From: JAAXKN01 sp036261625
GTDB taxonomy: Bacteria; Bacteroidota; Ignavibacteria; Ignavibacteriales; SURF-24
DNA length: 64,000 bases
Assembly (NCBI GenBank): GCA_036261625.1
Contig: DATAKL010000054.1
Location: 62,001 to 126,000, forward strand
Reading direction: 5' to 3'
The notes under the pieces were generated by a model. The model was not told the DNA's origin. It was given only the letters and a program-made list of their open reading frames with translations, and searched no databases. The position numbers and the translations under genes were made by a program. Shown one piece after another: positions 53,596-62,027 of the stretch (its first letter is position 1; every line of letters begins with the position of its first letter).

Positions 53596-56500
53596 ATGAG
53601 CCCTTTGCGAAATAAAAAGGTCTTAATCATTGAGGACAATAAAGCTGATTATTTCCTGATACAAACATACCTTTCAGAGTTTACCTCAGAAGACGGCATT
53701 TCCCGCTCGGCCACACTTGCCGGAGGCATTGCCGGTCTGAAAGAAAATTCTCCCGATGTAATAATTCTGGATCTCAACCTTCCCGACTCCTCGGGTCTGG
53801 ATACAATCAGGAAGATGCTTGAGCATAACAGTGAAATTCCCGTCGTTGTTCTCACCGGAAACAACGACCTGGAATTAGGCAAGACAGCCCTGAACCTCGG
53901 GGCAAGCGATTACCTTTCCAAAAATCAGATTACAGGTGAATCGCTCTGGAAAGCTATAAACTATGCAATTGAAAGAAAAAAGAATGACAAAATCATAAAG
54001 GAAAATTCAGAGTTTTACAGGGTGCTCTTCCAGTACAATCAGACGATTACTCTTCTCATAGATCCGGAAAACGGAAACATTTTGGATGCGAACAACTCCG
54101 CAATGAAGTTCTACGGATACACATCTGAGGAAATAAAAAGCACAAAGGTTTCAGACCTCAGCATTGGTCCGGAGAATGAAATTTCCCAAATGCTTGAACT
54201 TGCCTTAAGCGGAAAGGTAAAGCAGTCCCAGCTTCATCACAGGCTTTCAAATGGCGAGATAAAGGATGTGGAGGTTTCAATCGAGCCGATTTTCATTAAT
54301 GGGAAAAAGCTTCTTTATTCAGTTATTGTGGATGTAACCGAAAGAAACAGGGCAAGAGAGGAAATAATTGCCAGAAACCATAAGAGGCTCCTTACAAACC
54401 AGCTGCTCAGTAAACTTATAAAACTTGTTGTTGGAAATGTAAAGCTTTCAGACCTGATGGAAACTGCCGTACGGGACGCCTCAAGTGTTCTGAAAATTGA
54501 GTACGTAAGAATCTGCTTTCTCGAAGGCAAACTCTGCAGTCATAATTGCGGACATGAAGAAGGAAATAGCAGCAGTTACCCCTGCATCTTAGAAGACCTT
54601 CATAAGACAGCCGTTGAACATCTCTCAGAAGGCAATTCTGTTATCATTGACGATTTCAGAGAGGCCAACAGCACTTTTGGAATCTTTAAGGATAGTCTGC
54701 TGCCGGAGGATGTGAACTCCATGATGGTTGTTCCTATGATGGCAGAAAGCAAATACATTGGAGCAATAGTATGCGGGAGTAAGAATAAAAGGAAATGGTG
54801 GACAGAAGAAGAGGCGTTTTTTGCTTCGGCTGCAGATTTAATTGCAATAGCCAGGGAAAATGAAATCCATTCGACAATGGAAGTTAAATTAAATCTCAAA
54901 ATAAAGGAATCGAAAAAAGAGGTAATAGAACTCAACAAGCGCCTTTACGATCTGCTCGCCGTGCAGAGCGTCATACTCGACGGGATTCCTGACCTGGCAT
55001 GGATGAAGGATATAAACGGCAAGTTTAAGGCGGTCAATAAAGTTTACTCTTCCATGTGCAGCATACCCAAGGAAGAAATTATTGATAAAACTGACTTCGA
55101 TATCTGGGATCCCGAGTCTGCTAAGGCTTACAGGGAAGATGACCTGAATGTAATCAATTCCAGGGAGGAAATAAAAACACAGGAATGGATTACCGGTAAA
55201 AACGGCAGCAGGAGATTTTTTGAAACTATTAAAGTGCCGGTCTTCAGCAAAGACGGCCTTGTCATCGGTACGGTCGGCATCGCGCGCGACATAACCCTGT
55301 TAAAACAGGCCTCCGAAGTTCTGGAGCATGAAAACAGAAAGCTTGAAGAACTTGTTACCGGAAGAACAAAGGACCTGCAGGACGCCGCCGACAGCCTCCG
55401 CCATGAAATGAACGAGAGAATTATTGTGGAAGACCAGCTCATGAAACTCTCAGTTGCTGTTGAACAGAGCCCTGTTTCCATTATTATAACGGACTTAAAG
55501 GGGATTGTTGAATATGTCAATCCTAAGTTCTGCGATTCATCGGGCTATTCAAGGCAGGAAGTAGTAGGTAAGAGTATCAGGATGCTTCGTTCAGGGAAAG
55601 GTTCCAAAGAGACATACATGCAGTTATGGGAGGAAATTACAGCCGGGAATGTCTGGACTGGGGAGATCCTGAACAGGAAAAAAAATAGTGATCTTTATTG
55701 GGAGGAGTCGGTTGTCTCCCCTATTAAGAACTCTGCAGGCCTCATTACAAATTTTATCGGCATAACGAAAGACATTACTGAAGAAAAAAATGCCAAAATT
55801 AAATTGAAGGAAAGCGAGGAGCGCTTCAGGGCAATTTTTGAGAACTCGCCTCTGGGCATCAGTATATCCATAAACGGGGTTACAAAGGTGATTAACCGCT
55901 CGTTTGTAAAAATGTTCGGCTATGCGGATCCTTCTGAACTTGAGGGAGGTTCCATATTCAATACTATTGCACCCTCCTCGAGGACAAAGGTTGTGAATTT
56001 CCTGGTGAAAATGGCAAAGGATGAGCCCGTTAAGGATAACTATACATACTATGGCCTTAAAAAAGACGGCACAGAGTTTCCCATTAATGTAAGTGTTGCT
56101 GAACTTCATCTGCCCGAAGGACGGGCGATGGTCGGCTTTTATGTGGACATATCGGACCAGAAGCAGAAAGAAAACCAGATAATCAGCTCCCTCAAAGAAA
56201 AGGAAGTACTCATAAAGGAAATCCACCACAGGGTGAAAAACAACCTTCAGATAATTTCAAGCCTGCTTAATCTGCAGACAGACAGTATGACAGATCCTGT
56301 CCTTCTTGAGGCCTTCAACGTCAGCCGTAACAGAGTAAAGGCAATGGCGCTGATTCATGAAAGACTCTACCAGTCGAAGGACCTCTCGCTCATCGATTTC
56401 AATGAGTACATTTCAGAACTGATCATTCATCTGCAGAGAAACTACATCACTGACGGCAAAAAGATCGATTTCGACATATCGCTGGATCCCATTCGTCTTT

Positions 56501-56799
56501 CCATAGATACTGCAATACCATGCGGACTTATTGTAAATGAGCTGGTTTCAAATGCCATGAAGTATGCCTTTACGGGGAAGGATTCCGGGATACTCATTCT
56601 ATCGGTTAAAAAGCATGAGGACGGGTTCGTAAGAATGGAAATTGCCGATAACGGGCGAGGCTTCGGCCCCGGCTTCGACATCGGCTCTGTAAGTACACTC
56701 GGGCTTCAGCTGGTTCAGAATCTGGTCGACCAGATAGGTGGCAGCATGGAGGTTGAAGACAGCAGCGGAGTTAAATTTTCAATTACATTCCGCCTGTAA
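53596..56799 (+). CDS. REC-PAS-GAF-PAS-PAS-PAS-HisKA_2 hybrid sensor kinase
   Basis: 1067 residues, soluble. Order: receiver (about 5-125; D-N-x-x-D pair, phospho-Asp about 58 in I-I-L-D-L-N-L-P-D, Lys in Y-L-S-K), PAS (about 140-260), GAF (about 270-430) and PAS (about 455-575). A coiled coil, PAS (about 635-750) and PAS (about 755-870) follow. The HisKA_2 domain has E-I-H-H-R-V-K-N-N-L-Q-I-I-S-S-L-L-N-L (His about 877), then a HATPase (about 975-1067) with D-N-G-R-G-F and L-G-L-Q-L-V. An N-terminal receiver means it can receive phosphate and act in a relay. It is the first gene of the signalling block. Confidence 0.93.
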   Translation: MSPLRNKKVLIIEDNKADYFLIQTYLSEFTSEDGISRSATLAGGIAGLKENSPDVIILDLNLPDSSGLDTIRKMLEHNSEIPVVVLTGNNDLELGKTALNLGASDYLSKNQITGESLWKAINYAIERKKNDKIIKENSEFYRVLFQYNQTITLLIDPENGNILDANNSAMKFYGYTSEEIKSTKVSDLSIGPENEISQMLELALSGKVKQSQLHHRLSNGEIKDVEVSIEPIFINGKKLLYSVIVDVTERNRAREEIIARNHKRLLTNQLLSKLIKLVVGNVKLSDLMETAVRDASSVLKIEYVRICFLEGKLCSHNCGHEEGNSSSYPCILEDLHKTAVEHLSEGNSVIIDDFREANSTFGIFKDSLLPEDVNSMMVVPMMAESKYIGAIVCGSKNKRKWWTEEEAFFASAADLIAIARENEIHSTMEVKLNLKIKESKKEVIELNKRLYDLLAVQSVILDGIPDLAWMKDINGKFKAVNKVYSSMCSIPKEEIIDKTDFDIWDPESAKAYREDDLNVINSREEIKTQEWITGKNGSRRFFETIKVPVFSKDGLVIGTVGIARDITLLKQASEVLEHENRKLEELVTGRTKDLQDAADSLRHEMNERIIVEDQLMKLSVAVEQSPVSIIITDLKGIVEYVNPKFCDSSGYSRQEVVGKSIRMLRSGKGSKETYMQLWEEITAGNVWTGEILNRKKNSDLYWEESVVSPIKNSAGLITNFIGITKDITEEKNAKIKLKESEERFRAIFENSPLGISISINGVTKVINRSFVKMFGYADPSELEGGSIFNTIAPSSRTKVVNFLVKMAKDEPVKDNYTYYGLKKDGTEFPINVSVAELHLPEGRAMVGFYVDISDQKQKENQIISSLKEKEVLIKEIHHRVKNNLQIISSLLNLQTDSMTDPVLLEAFNVSRNRVKAMALIHERLYQSKDLSLIDFNEYISELIIHLQRNYITDGKKIDFDISLDPIRLSIDTAIPCGLIVNELVSNAMKYAFTGKDSGILILSVKKHEDGFVRMEIADNGRGFGPGFDIGSVSTLGLQLVQNLVDQIGGSMEVEDSSGVKFSITFRL

Positions 56800-56811
56800 G
56801 CGGAGGATAAA

Positions 56812-57288
56812 ATGGATAAAGAGAAAGTACTTGTTGTTGAAGATGAGGCAATCGTTGCCCTGGATATTAAATTCAGGCTCCAGTCGCTGGGCTACCAGAT
56901 CCAGGCAGTTGTTTCCAACGGAGATGACTGCCTTAAAGAAATAAAACAGAATAGGCCGGACCTGATTTTAATGGATATAGTTATTAAGGGGAAATACGAC
57001 GGCGTTACCCTGGCTTCTATGATCCGTGAGGAATATAAAATTCCGATAGTTTACCTGACTGCTCACAGCGATGAGGCGACAATAGACAGGGCAAAAAAGA
57101 CCAGTCCTTACGGCTTTATAATCAAGCCCTTCGACTTAAAAGATCTCCGCACAACCATAGAAATTGCACTCTATAAAGCCAAGTCGGAGCTGAAACTCCT
57201 CGAAAGCGAGGCCAAATACAGGACGCTTTTTGAGACTGCCATGTCTGCCGTTATAGTAACGGACCACGATGGCTGGAACATCCTTTAA
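56812..57288 (+). CDS. REC-PAS sensor kinase, N-terminal part (frame broken)
   Basis: 158 residues. Receiver (about 4-120; E-D-E-A-I-V pair, phospho-Asp in L-I-L-M-D-I-V-I, Lys in I-I-K-P-F) and then the first half of a PAS domain (K-Y-R-T-L-F-E-T-A-M-S-A-V-I-V-T-D-H-D-G). The frame ends inside the PAS at TAA 57286-57288. The remainder of the PAS reads on in the +1 frame from 57286 (F-N-S-K-A-V-E-L-F-G-Y). So this is the 5' part of one gene with 57269-58633, split by frameshift. An RR-only product would be 158 residues. Confidence 0.85.
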   Translation: MDKEKVLVVEDEAIVALDIKFRLQSLGYQIQAVVSNGDDCLKEIKQNRPDLILMDIVIKGKYDGVTLASMIREEYKIPIVYLTAHSDEATIDRAKKTSPYGFIIKPFDLKDLRTTIEIALYKAKSELKLLESEAKYRTLFETAMSAVIVTDHDGWNIL

Positions 57289-58633
57289 CAGCAAGGCAGT
57301 TGAACTTTTCGGCTATGACAGGCCGGAGCTCGCAGAGATGAACATTCTGAACCTTATGGATGAAAAGGATCTAAGCCATGAGGTTATTTTCAGTAAGACC
57401 GAAGGAAAAGAGGCCGTTGAATCCAGGGCATTAAAGAAGGACCGCTCTTCAATTTATATTGAGTACAGCTATTCCAGATGGAGTCTCAACGGAACAGATG
57501 TAATGACTTTCATATTGAGCGACATTTCAAAGAGGAAGGAAGCTGAAGAGAACCTTAGAAGAATTCAGAACGAACTGGAAATGCGTGTCAACGAAAGGAC
57601 CATGGAACTAAGGTCCTTAATTGATCTTTCGGTTTTACCTGTAAGAATATTTAAGGAGGACGGCTCCTGTATATACAGCAATAACGCCGCTGTCAGACTT
57701 GGTATTAAACCGGGGCGTGACTACAATATTTCAGGCGACCTTCTTTTCATTAAAAATAACTGCCTGGAGAAGATTGATTCGGTCTTTAAGCAGGGCGGAG
57801 TCTTTACAAGCAGACCTGTTTTCATAGAGCCCGGTGAATTCCCCGGCTACAATACACACTGCAGCGCTGTTCTTGTTTTCCATTTTTATTCCGTCGCAAG
57901 CAGTTCTTCCCCTGCAGGCAGGGTGGTTAACCTTGTGGAAGACGTTACTGAACATTACAGAGCCGAAAAATTCAACAGGGACTTAGAGGACCAGAAAAAC
58001 AGGTCTTCATTCCTTGTCAACGAGCTTGAGCAGGAAAGAAGCAGAATATCAAAAGAGCTGCACGACAGCATAGGACAGCTTCTGACGGCGGCAAAGTTTA
58101 ATATTGAGCTTTTTGAGAAGACATCCAAAGAGGAAAACAAGTACATATCGGGCACCAGGGAGCTTCTGATTAAAGCAGGCAGGGAACTCAGGGAGGTTAT
58201 CTTTGCCCTTTATCCGGCTAACTTTGAAAAAAGCGATATCAATTTCCTTATTAAGACACTCATAAAGGAATTTCCCGGCAATCTGGCGCTTGATGTTAAA
58301 TATATTCCCAATGACGACTTTCATGACCTTTCAGCTAAAGCCAAAATCATTATCTTCAGGATCGTTCAGGAAGCACTAAATAATATCATTAAGCATTCAG
58401 GCGCAAAAGAGGCTGAGATCAGGATGCACAGGACTGAAAGCTGCCTGAACCTGACCATAAAAGATGACGGCATAGGGCTGAATATACAGGATGAAAACAC
58501 AAGGACTAACTCCTACGGCCTGCATAATATGAAAGAAAGAGCAGCTTTACTTAATGGCGACTTCCAGATTGAACCTGACTTAAACAGGGGAACAGTTATA
58601 AATATACTCTTCCCTGCAAATGAGGTATTATGA
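57269..58633 (+). CDS. PAS-HisKA_3 sensor kinase, C-terminal part of the split gene
   Basis: 454 residues from an overlapping ATG, although that start has no SD and lies in the PAS domain. It completes the first PAS (to about 95), adds a second PAS-like region (about 115-240), and ends in HisKA_3 with E-R-S-R-I-S-K-E-L-H-D-S-I-G-Q-L-L (phospho-His) and a NarL-type HATPase (D-D-G-I-G-L, Y-G-L-H-N-M-K-E-R). The kinase fits the LuxR-type regulator that follows with a four-base overlap. Probably one gene with 56812-57288. Confidence 0.85.
   Translation: MAGTSFNSKAVELFGYDRPELAEMNILNLMDEKDLSHEVIFSKTEGKEAVESRALKKDRSSIYIEYSYSRWSLNGTDVMTFILSDISKRKEAEENLRRIQNELEMRVNERTMELRSLIDLSVLPVRIFKEDGSCIYSNNAAVRLGIKPGRDYNISGDLLFIKNNCLEKIDSVFKQGGVFTSRPVFIEPGEFPGYNTHCSAVLVFHFYSVASSSSPAGRVVNLVEDVTEHYRAEKFNRDLEDQKNRSSFLVNELEQERSRISKELHDSIGQLLTAAKFNIELFEKTSKEENKYISGTRELLIKAGRELREVIFALYPANFEKSDINFLIKTLIKEFPGNLALDVKYIPNDDFHDLSAKAKIIIFRIVQEALNNIIKHSGAKEAEIRMHRTESCLNLTIKDDGIGLNIQDENTRTNSYGLHNMKERAALLNGDFQIEPDLNRGTVINILFPANEVL
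57283..57289 (+). other. CTT TAA C: possible +1 frameshift site or disabling indel
   Basis: In-frame CTT-TAA-C is the prfB-type slippery arrangement (CTT-TGA-C in most bacteria), at the exact place where the zero frame of the REC-PAS kinase stops and the +1 frame continues. Slippage would join Leu directly to Asn-Ser-Lys-Ala-Val-Glu-Leu. Unlike prfB there is no strong SD-like stimulator upstream. Deleting one T also restores the frame, so mutation or sequence error is equally possible. Confidence 0.45.
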
Positions 58634-59277
58634 ACAGAGTAAGAATATTCATTGCTGACGACCATATAATCCTGCGTGACGGACTGACTGCCGTCATTGA
58701 ATCAGAAAAAAAATACCAGGTTATCGGCCATGCAGGCAGCGGACCTGAGGCTGTTGAAAGGATTCAAAAGCTCTCACCCGATCTGGCAATTATAGACATC
58801 AATATGCCATTGCTCAATGGCATTGAAACCACCAGAGAAATAAGGAAATTCAACAGTGAGGTGAAGATAATTATTCTGACCATGTTTAACGACGGCAATT
58901 ATATAAAGGATGCAATTGCCGCGGGTGCAAACGGCTACATGCTGAAGATGTCAGACATGGATGAGCTGTTTCTGGCCATTGACACGGTTATGAAGGAAGA
59001 ACGCTACCTCAGCAAGGATGTTGCAGACATTCTGGTGTCAAATTATGTCCACTCACTGCAGGCCGCAGAGGCAAAAAGTGAGCTTCCGCCCCTCACAAAA
59101 AGAGAAAAAGACGTCCTTAAGCTTATTGTATCGGGCCTGACAAGCCAGCAGATTTCAGAAAAGCTTTTTATCAGCTATTTTACCGCGGCTGAACATAGAA
59201 AAAACATAATGAAGAAGTTAAGCGTTAAAAATACGGTTGAACTGGTTAATCTTGCAGTGAAGGAAAAACTCATATAA
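58630..59277 (+). CDS. NarL/LuxR-type response regulator
   Basis: 215 residues. Receiver (1-120; A-D-D-H pair, D-I-N-M-P-L-L-N-G phospho-site, Lys in Y-M-L-K) and LuxR HTH (about 150-212; L-T-K-R-E-K-D-V-L-K-L-I-V-S-G-L-T-S-Q-Q-I-S). The ATG overlaps the stop of the upstream kinase by four bases, the usual HisKA_3/NarL pair. It probably controls envelope or metabolic genes; targets are unknown. Confidence 0.95.
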   Translation: MNRVRIFIADDHIILRDGLTAVIESEKKYQVIGHAGSGPEAVERIQKLSPDLAIIDINMPLLNGIETTREIRKFNSEVKIIILTMFNDGNYIKDAIAAGANGYMLKMSDMDELFLAIDTVMKEERYLSKDVADILVSNYVHSLQAAEAKSELPPLTKREKDVLKLIVSGLTSQQISEKLFISYFTAAEHRKNIMKKLSVKNTVELVNLAVKEKLI

Positions 59278-59459
59278 AGGAGGAGGCAGGGAAAGTAATA
59301 TGGCCCGGCAGTTTCTAAGAGAGGAGTGAAAAGGAAAGAAAATACCTAACCTTAGGTACTTAAAATGCTTAGAATCTTGTATTTAAAAACCGGCCGCCTG
59401 GCCGAATATTTATCAAGAGAATTATTCTTTTTTAGAAAGTTATTTCGCGGGTAAAACTT

Positions 59460-61277
59460 TTGATAAATGAGCGCCTCAATACCGACTTCCCCGGAGCCTT
59501 AAGTCCAACTCTTTTGTCTGATAACAAGGAACTGGACCTCATTCCGCTTCAAAGCATTGGCTCCAAAATCTCCCGGGCAATAAACCTCCTAAGCGACGAC
59601 TACTATAGTTTTGGCAAACTTATTCAGGAAAATTACAACTTATCAAAGCAGGTTGTAAACACCTTAATTGATATAACCGGCCTCGTTTCAGATGCAGAAC
59701 TGAAAAGTGAGCTTGAAGTGCTCTCTTCCACCATCGGGCATCTGGCCGAAATATTCATGAGCTTCAAAGAGGAGTCCTCCCTGAAGGAAAACAACCTCCT
59801 CAGCATACAGATGAGTCTGCTTTCAATTATTTCCACCATTGAAAACTACACTAAAATTGTAAAGCATCTGAGAGTTCTTGGAATTTCAACGAAAATAGAA
59901 AATGCTAGGCTTGGAGCAGAAGGCACAGGCTTCAGCACAATTGCCGGGGATGTTGAAAGGCTTTCGGAGGTTATAAATGAAAAGGCCTTGCAGATCAATC
60001 ACAGGTCAAAAATTCTGGTAAGTGATGTTAAAGAGATAATCACAAAAATAAGAATCCTCGGCCAGGAGCAGAAAAAAGAATCGGAACTACTGGTAGAAGA
60101 GGCAAGACTCAGCCTTTCGTCATATCAGTTGAGCTACAATTCCTCCTTCGAGAGCGCCGGCTTAATCAGGGACACCTCCTCTAAAATATCCTCAGATATA
60201 AACAGCCTTATTGCTTTAATACAGATACAGGATATCATCAGGCAGCAGCTTGAACATATAAAAGAAAATCTGGAAAGTTTCAGCAGCTCCTCCTCAAATG
60301 TTAAACTCAGGACTGACTGTGATATGACGCTGATCAAGCAGCTGATAGCGGTTTGTCAGCTGGAGCGGGCACAGGTGATCCACACAAAGGACGAAATAGC
60401 CGAAACCGCATCCCTTATAGAAAAATACAATCAAAACATAAGCCTGAATGCCAATAAAATCCTGGAGCATTCAGGTGATTTCCTCTCCAGCCATGAAACT
60501 GCTTCAAGCATACAGGCCATTGATGGGAATTTATCGGCCGTTTCAGGATCGCTGGAAAAGGGGCAACATATAAATGAAAGCCTTGCCTCGGCAATCAACG
60601 CCCTTGCCGGGACTATGGCAGACTCCAACAGGTTTGTTTTTGAAATCGAGGAAATCGGGGCTGAAATTGAGCTCATAGCCCTAAATGCACGCATTAAAGC
60701 AGCCCACTTGGGACAGGAGGGGGCAGCTCTCGGGGTTTTATCCCAGGAGATCCAGAAACTCTCACTCGAGGCAAAAGAATTATCTATCGAGATCTCGGGC
60801 GGGCTTCAGAAGGTTCTGAACGCCACTGAGAAATTAATCATCAGCAATAAGAATGACCAGAAAACAATTGAGCAGGAATTTAAAAGCATTGACGGGTCAC
60901 TGAAAAACTCACTCTTCCGCATTAAGGACAGCAACTCAAAGCTCGACAGCCTGAAAAGGGAATTGAATTTCTCACTAAAAGAGATGAAAGAAAAGCTGGA
61001 CCTGATGAATGAAGGGCTGAAGTACAATTTTGATGTCCTGGGTGAGATTACCTCTGTCGAGCAGATACTAGAGGATTATCTCTCCTTTGCCCTCTCTGAG
61101 GGCATTGAAACAAGTCATGAGGATAAAGAGTACCTTAAAAACCTCTCCTCATCCTATACGATGAACAGTGAAAGGAAGATTCATCAGTCTTTACTCGGCA
61201 AAAGCGAAAACAGCAGTTCTGCACCGGAGGATACTGCTGCCGGGGATTTTCTGGGAGACAATATAGAGCTTTTCTGA
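59460..61277 (+). CDS. soluble MCP-like signalling protein with two tip motifs
   Basis: 605 residues, apparently all helical, no signal peptide and no membrane segment. Two stretches resemble the conserved hairpin tip of chemoreceptor signalling domains: about 138-170 (V-L-G-I-S-T-K-I-E-N-A-R-L-G-A-E-G-T-G-F) and about 400-435 (E-L-I-A-L-N-A-R-I-K-A-A-H-L-G-Q-E-G-A-A-L-G-V). The first is the more degenerate. Tips bind CheA and CheW; two tips in a soluble chain are unusual. The TTG start is the only one near the N-terminus. The STAS, CheY and CheA genes follow. Confidence 0.75.
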   Translation: MINERLNTDFPGALSPTLLSDNKELDLIPLQSIGSKISRAINLLSDDYYSFGKLIQENYNLSKQVVNTLIDITGLVSDAELKSELEVLSSTIGHLAEIFMSFKEESSLKENNLLSIQMSLLSIISTIENYTKIVKHLRVLGISTKIENARLGAEGTGFSTIAGDVERLSEVINEKALQINHRSKILVSDVKEIITKIRILGQEQKKESELLVEEARLSLSSYQLSYNSSFESAGLIRDTSSKISSDINSLIALIQIQDIIRQQLEHIKENLESFSSSSSNVKLRTDCDMTLIKQLIAVCQLERAQVIHTKDEIAETASLIEKYNQNISLNANKILEHSGDFLSSHETASSIQAIDGNLSAVSGSLEKGQHINESLASAINALAGTMADSNRFVFEIEEIGAEIELIALNARIKAAHLGQEGAALGVLSQEIQKLSLEAKELSIEISGGLQKVLNATEKLIISNKNDQKTIEQEFKSIDGSLKNSLFRIKDSNSKLDSLKRELNFSLKEMKEKLDLMNEGLKYNFDVLGEITSVEQILEDYLSFALSEGIETSHEDKEYLKNLSSSYTMNSERKIHQSLLGKSENSSSAPEDTAAGDFLGDNIELF

Positions 61278-61329
61278 AGGGCGTGTAAGTTAGGCTGTAA
61301 AAAATAAATTAATAACAGGATCAGGGGAT

Positions 61330-61602
61330 ATGGTAAATATTGAGGGTGACTTAACAATAAGCCAAATAAAAAGCATTAAATCGGAGATTCAGGAGAGCAT
61401 AAGGCAGAATCTTCCGCTGAAAATTGCTATTAACGGGATCAGCGAAATGGATATTACTTTCCTTCAGCTTATCATAAGCCTGGAAAGCACTTCATCTGAA
61501 GTGACCATTGCCATAGCACCGGAAAACAGGGGGAAAATCCTGGAATTCATGGAAACCTGCGGCTGCCTGAAAGAATTGAAAATGTTAAATATGGAGAATT
61601 AA
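61330..61602 (+). CDS. STAS-domain protein
   Basis: 90 residues. Matches the STAS (anti-sigma-factor antagonist-like) fold: beta-strand opening, L-P-L-K-I-A-I-N-G-I-S-E-M-D-I-T-F-L-Q-L motif with the conserved acidic residue and D-I-T where others have D-S-S/T-G. The usual phosphorylatable Ser is replaced by Thr or is absent, so regulation may differ. It ends one base before cheY, and would fit a scaffold or partner switch with the MCP-like protein. Confidence 0.75.
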   Translation: MVNIEGDLTISQIKSIKSEIQESIRQNLPLKIAINGISEMDITFLQLIISLESTSSEVTIAIAPENRGKILEFMETCGCLKELKMLNMEN

Positions 61603-61965
61603 ATGAAAACAGTCTTAACAGTTGATGATTCGGCGAGTATCCGCCAGATGGTAAGCTTCACATTAAGCGAAGCCGGCTACAATGTAATTCAGGCCTCCGA
61701 CGGACTGGAAGGGCTGGAGAAAGTAAAGACTGCAAGTGTAAATCTTGTTATTACCGACCTGAACATGCCGAATATGGACGGCATTGCCCTAATAAAAAGC
61801 ATAAGGGAGATCCCTTCGCTTAAATTCATTCCGATACTGATGCTGACTACTGAGTCGCAGAATGAAAAGAAAATGGAAGGAAAGACTGCGGGGGCTACAG
61901 GCTGGATTATAAAGCCTTTCAAGCCTGAACAGCTCATTGCCGTAGTAAAGAAAGTGCTCCCATAA
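61603..61965 (+). CDS. CheY-type single-domain response regulator
   Basis: 120 residues, receiver only. D8-D9 acidic pair (V-D-D-S-A-S-I-R), phospho-Asp about 53 in V-I-T-D-L-N-M-P-N-M-D-G, Thr in M-L-T-T-E-S, Lys in I-I-K-P-F. It lies directly after the STAS gene and 62 bases before cheA, so it is the natural phosphoryl acceptor of that kinase. A flagellar target is not assumed; no flagellar gene is in the window. Confidence 0.93.
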   Translation: MKTVLTVDDSASIRQMVSFTLSEAGYNVIQASDGLEGLEKVKTASVNLVITDLNMPNMDGIALIKSIREIPSLKFIPILMLTTESQNEKKMEGKTAGATGWIIKPFKPEQLIAVVKKVLP

Positions 61966-62027
61966 GGCGGGGCCGCTTTTACAGCTTAAGTCATGAAGTC
62001 CATATTAAACAAGAAAAGGGTAACAAA

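Noticed and set aside
55624..56229. 201-codon - strand frame in the large kinase gene
   Set aside because: Shadow of a PAS/HisKA_2-coding region with no SD and Phe/Val-rich nonsense composition.
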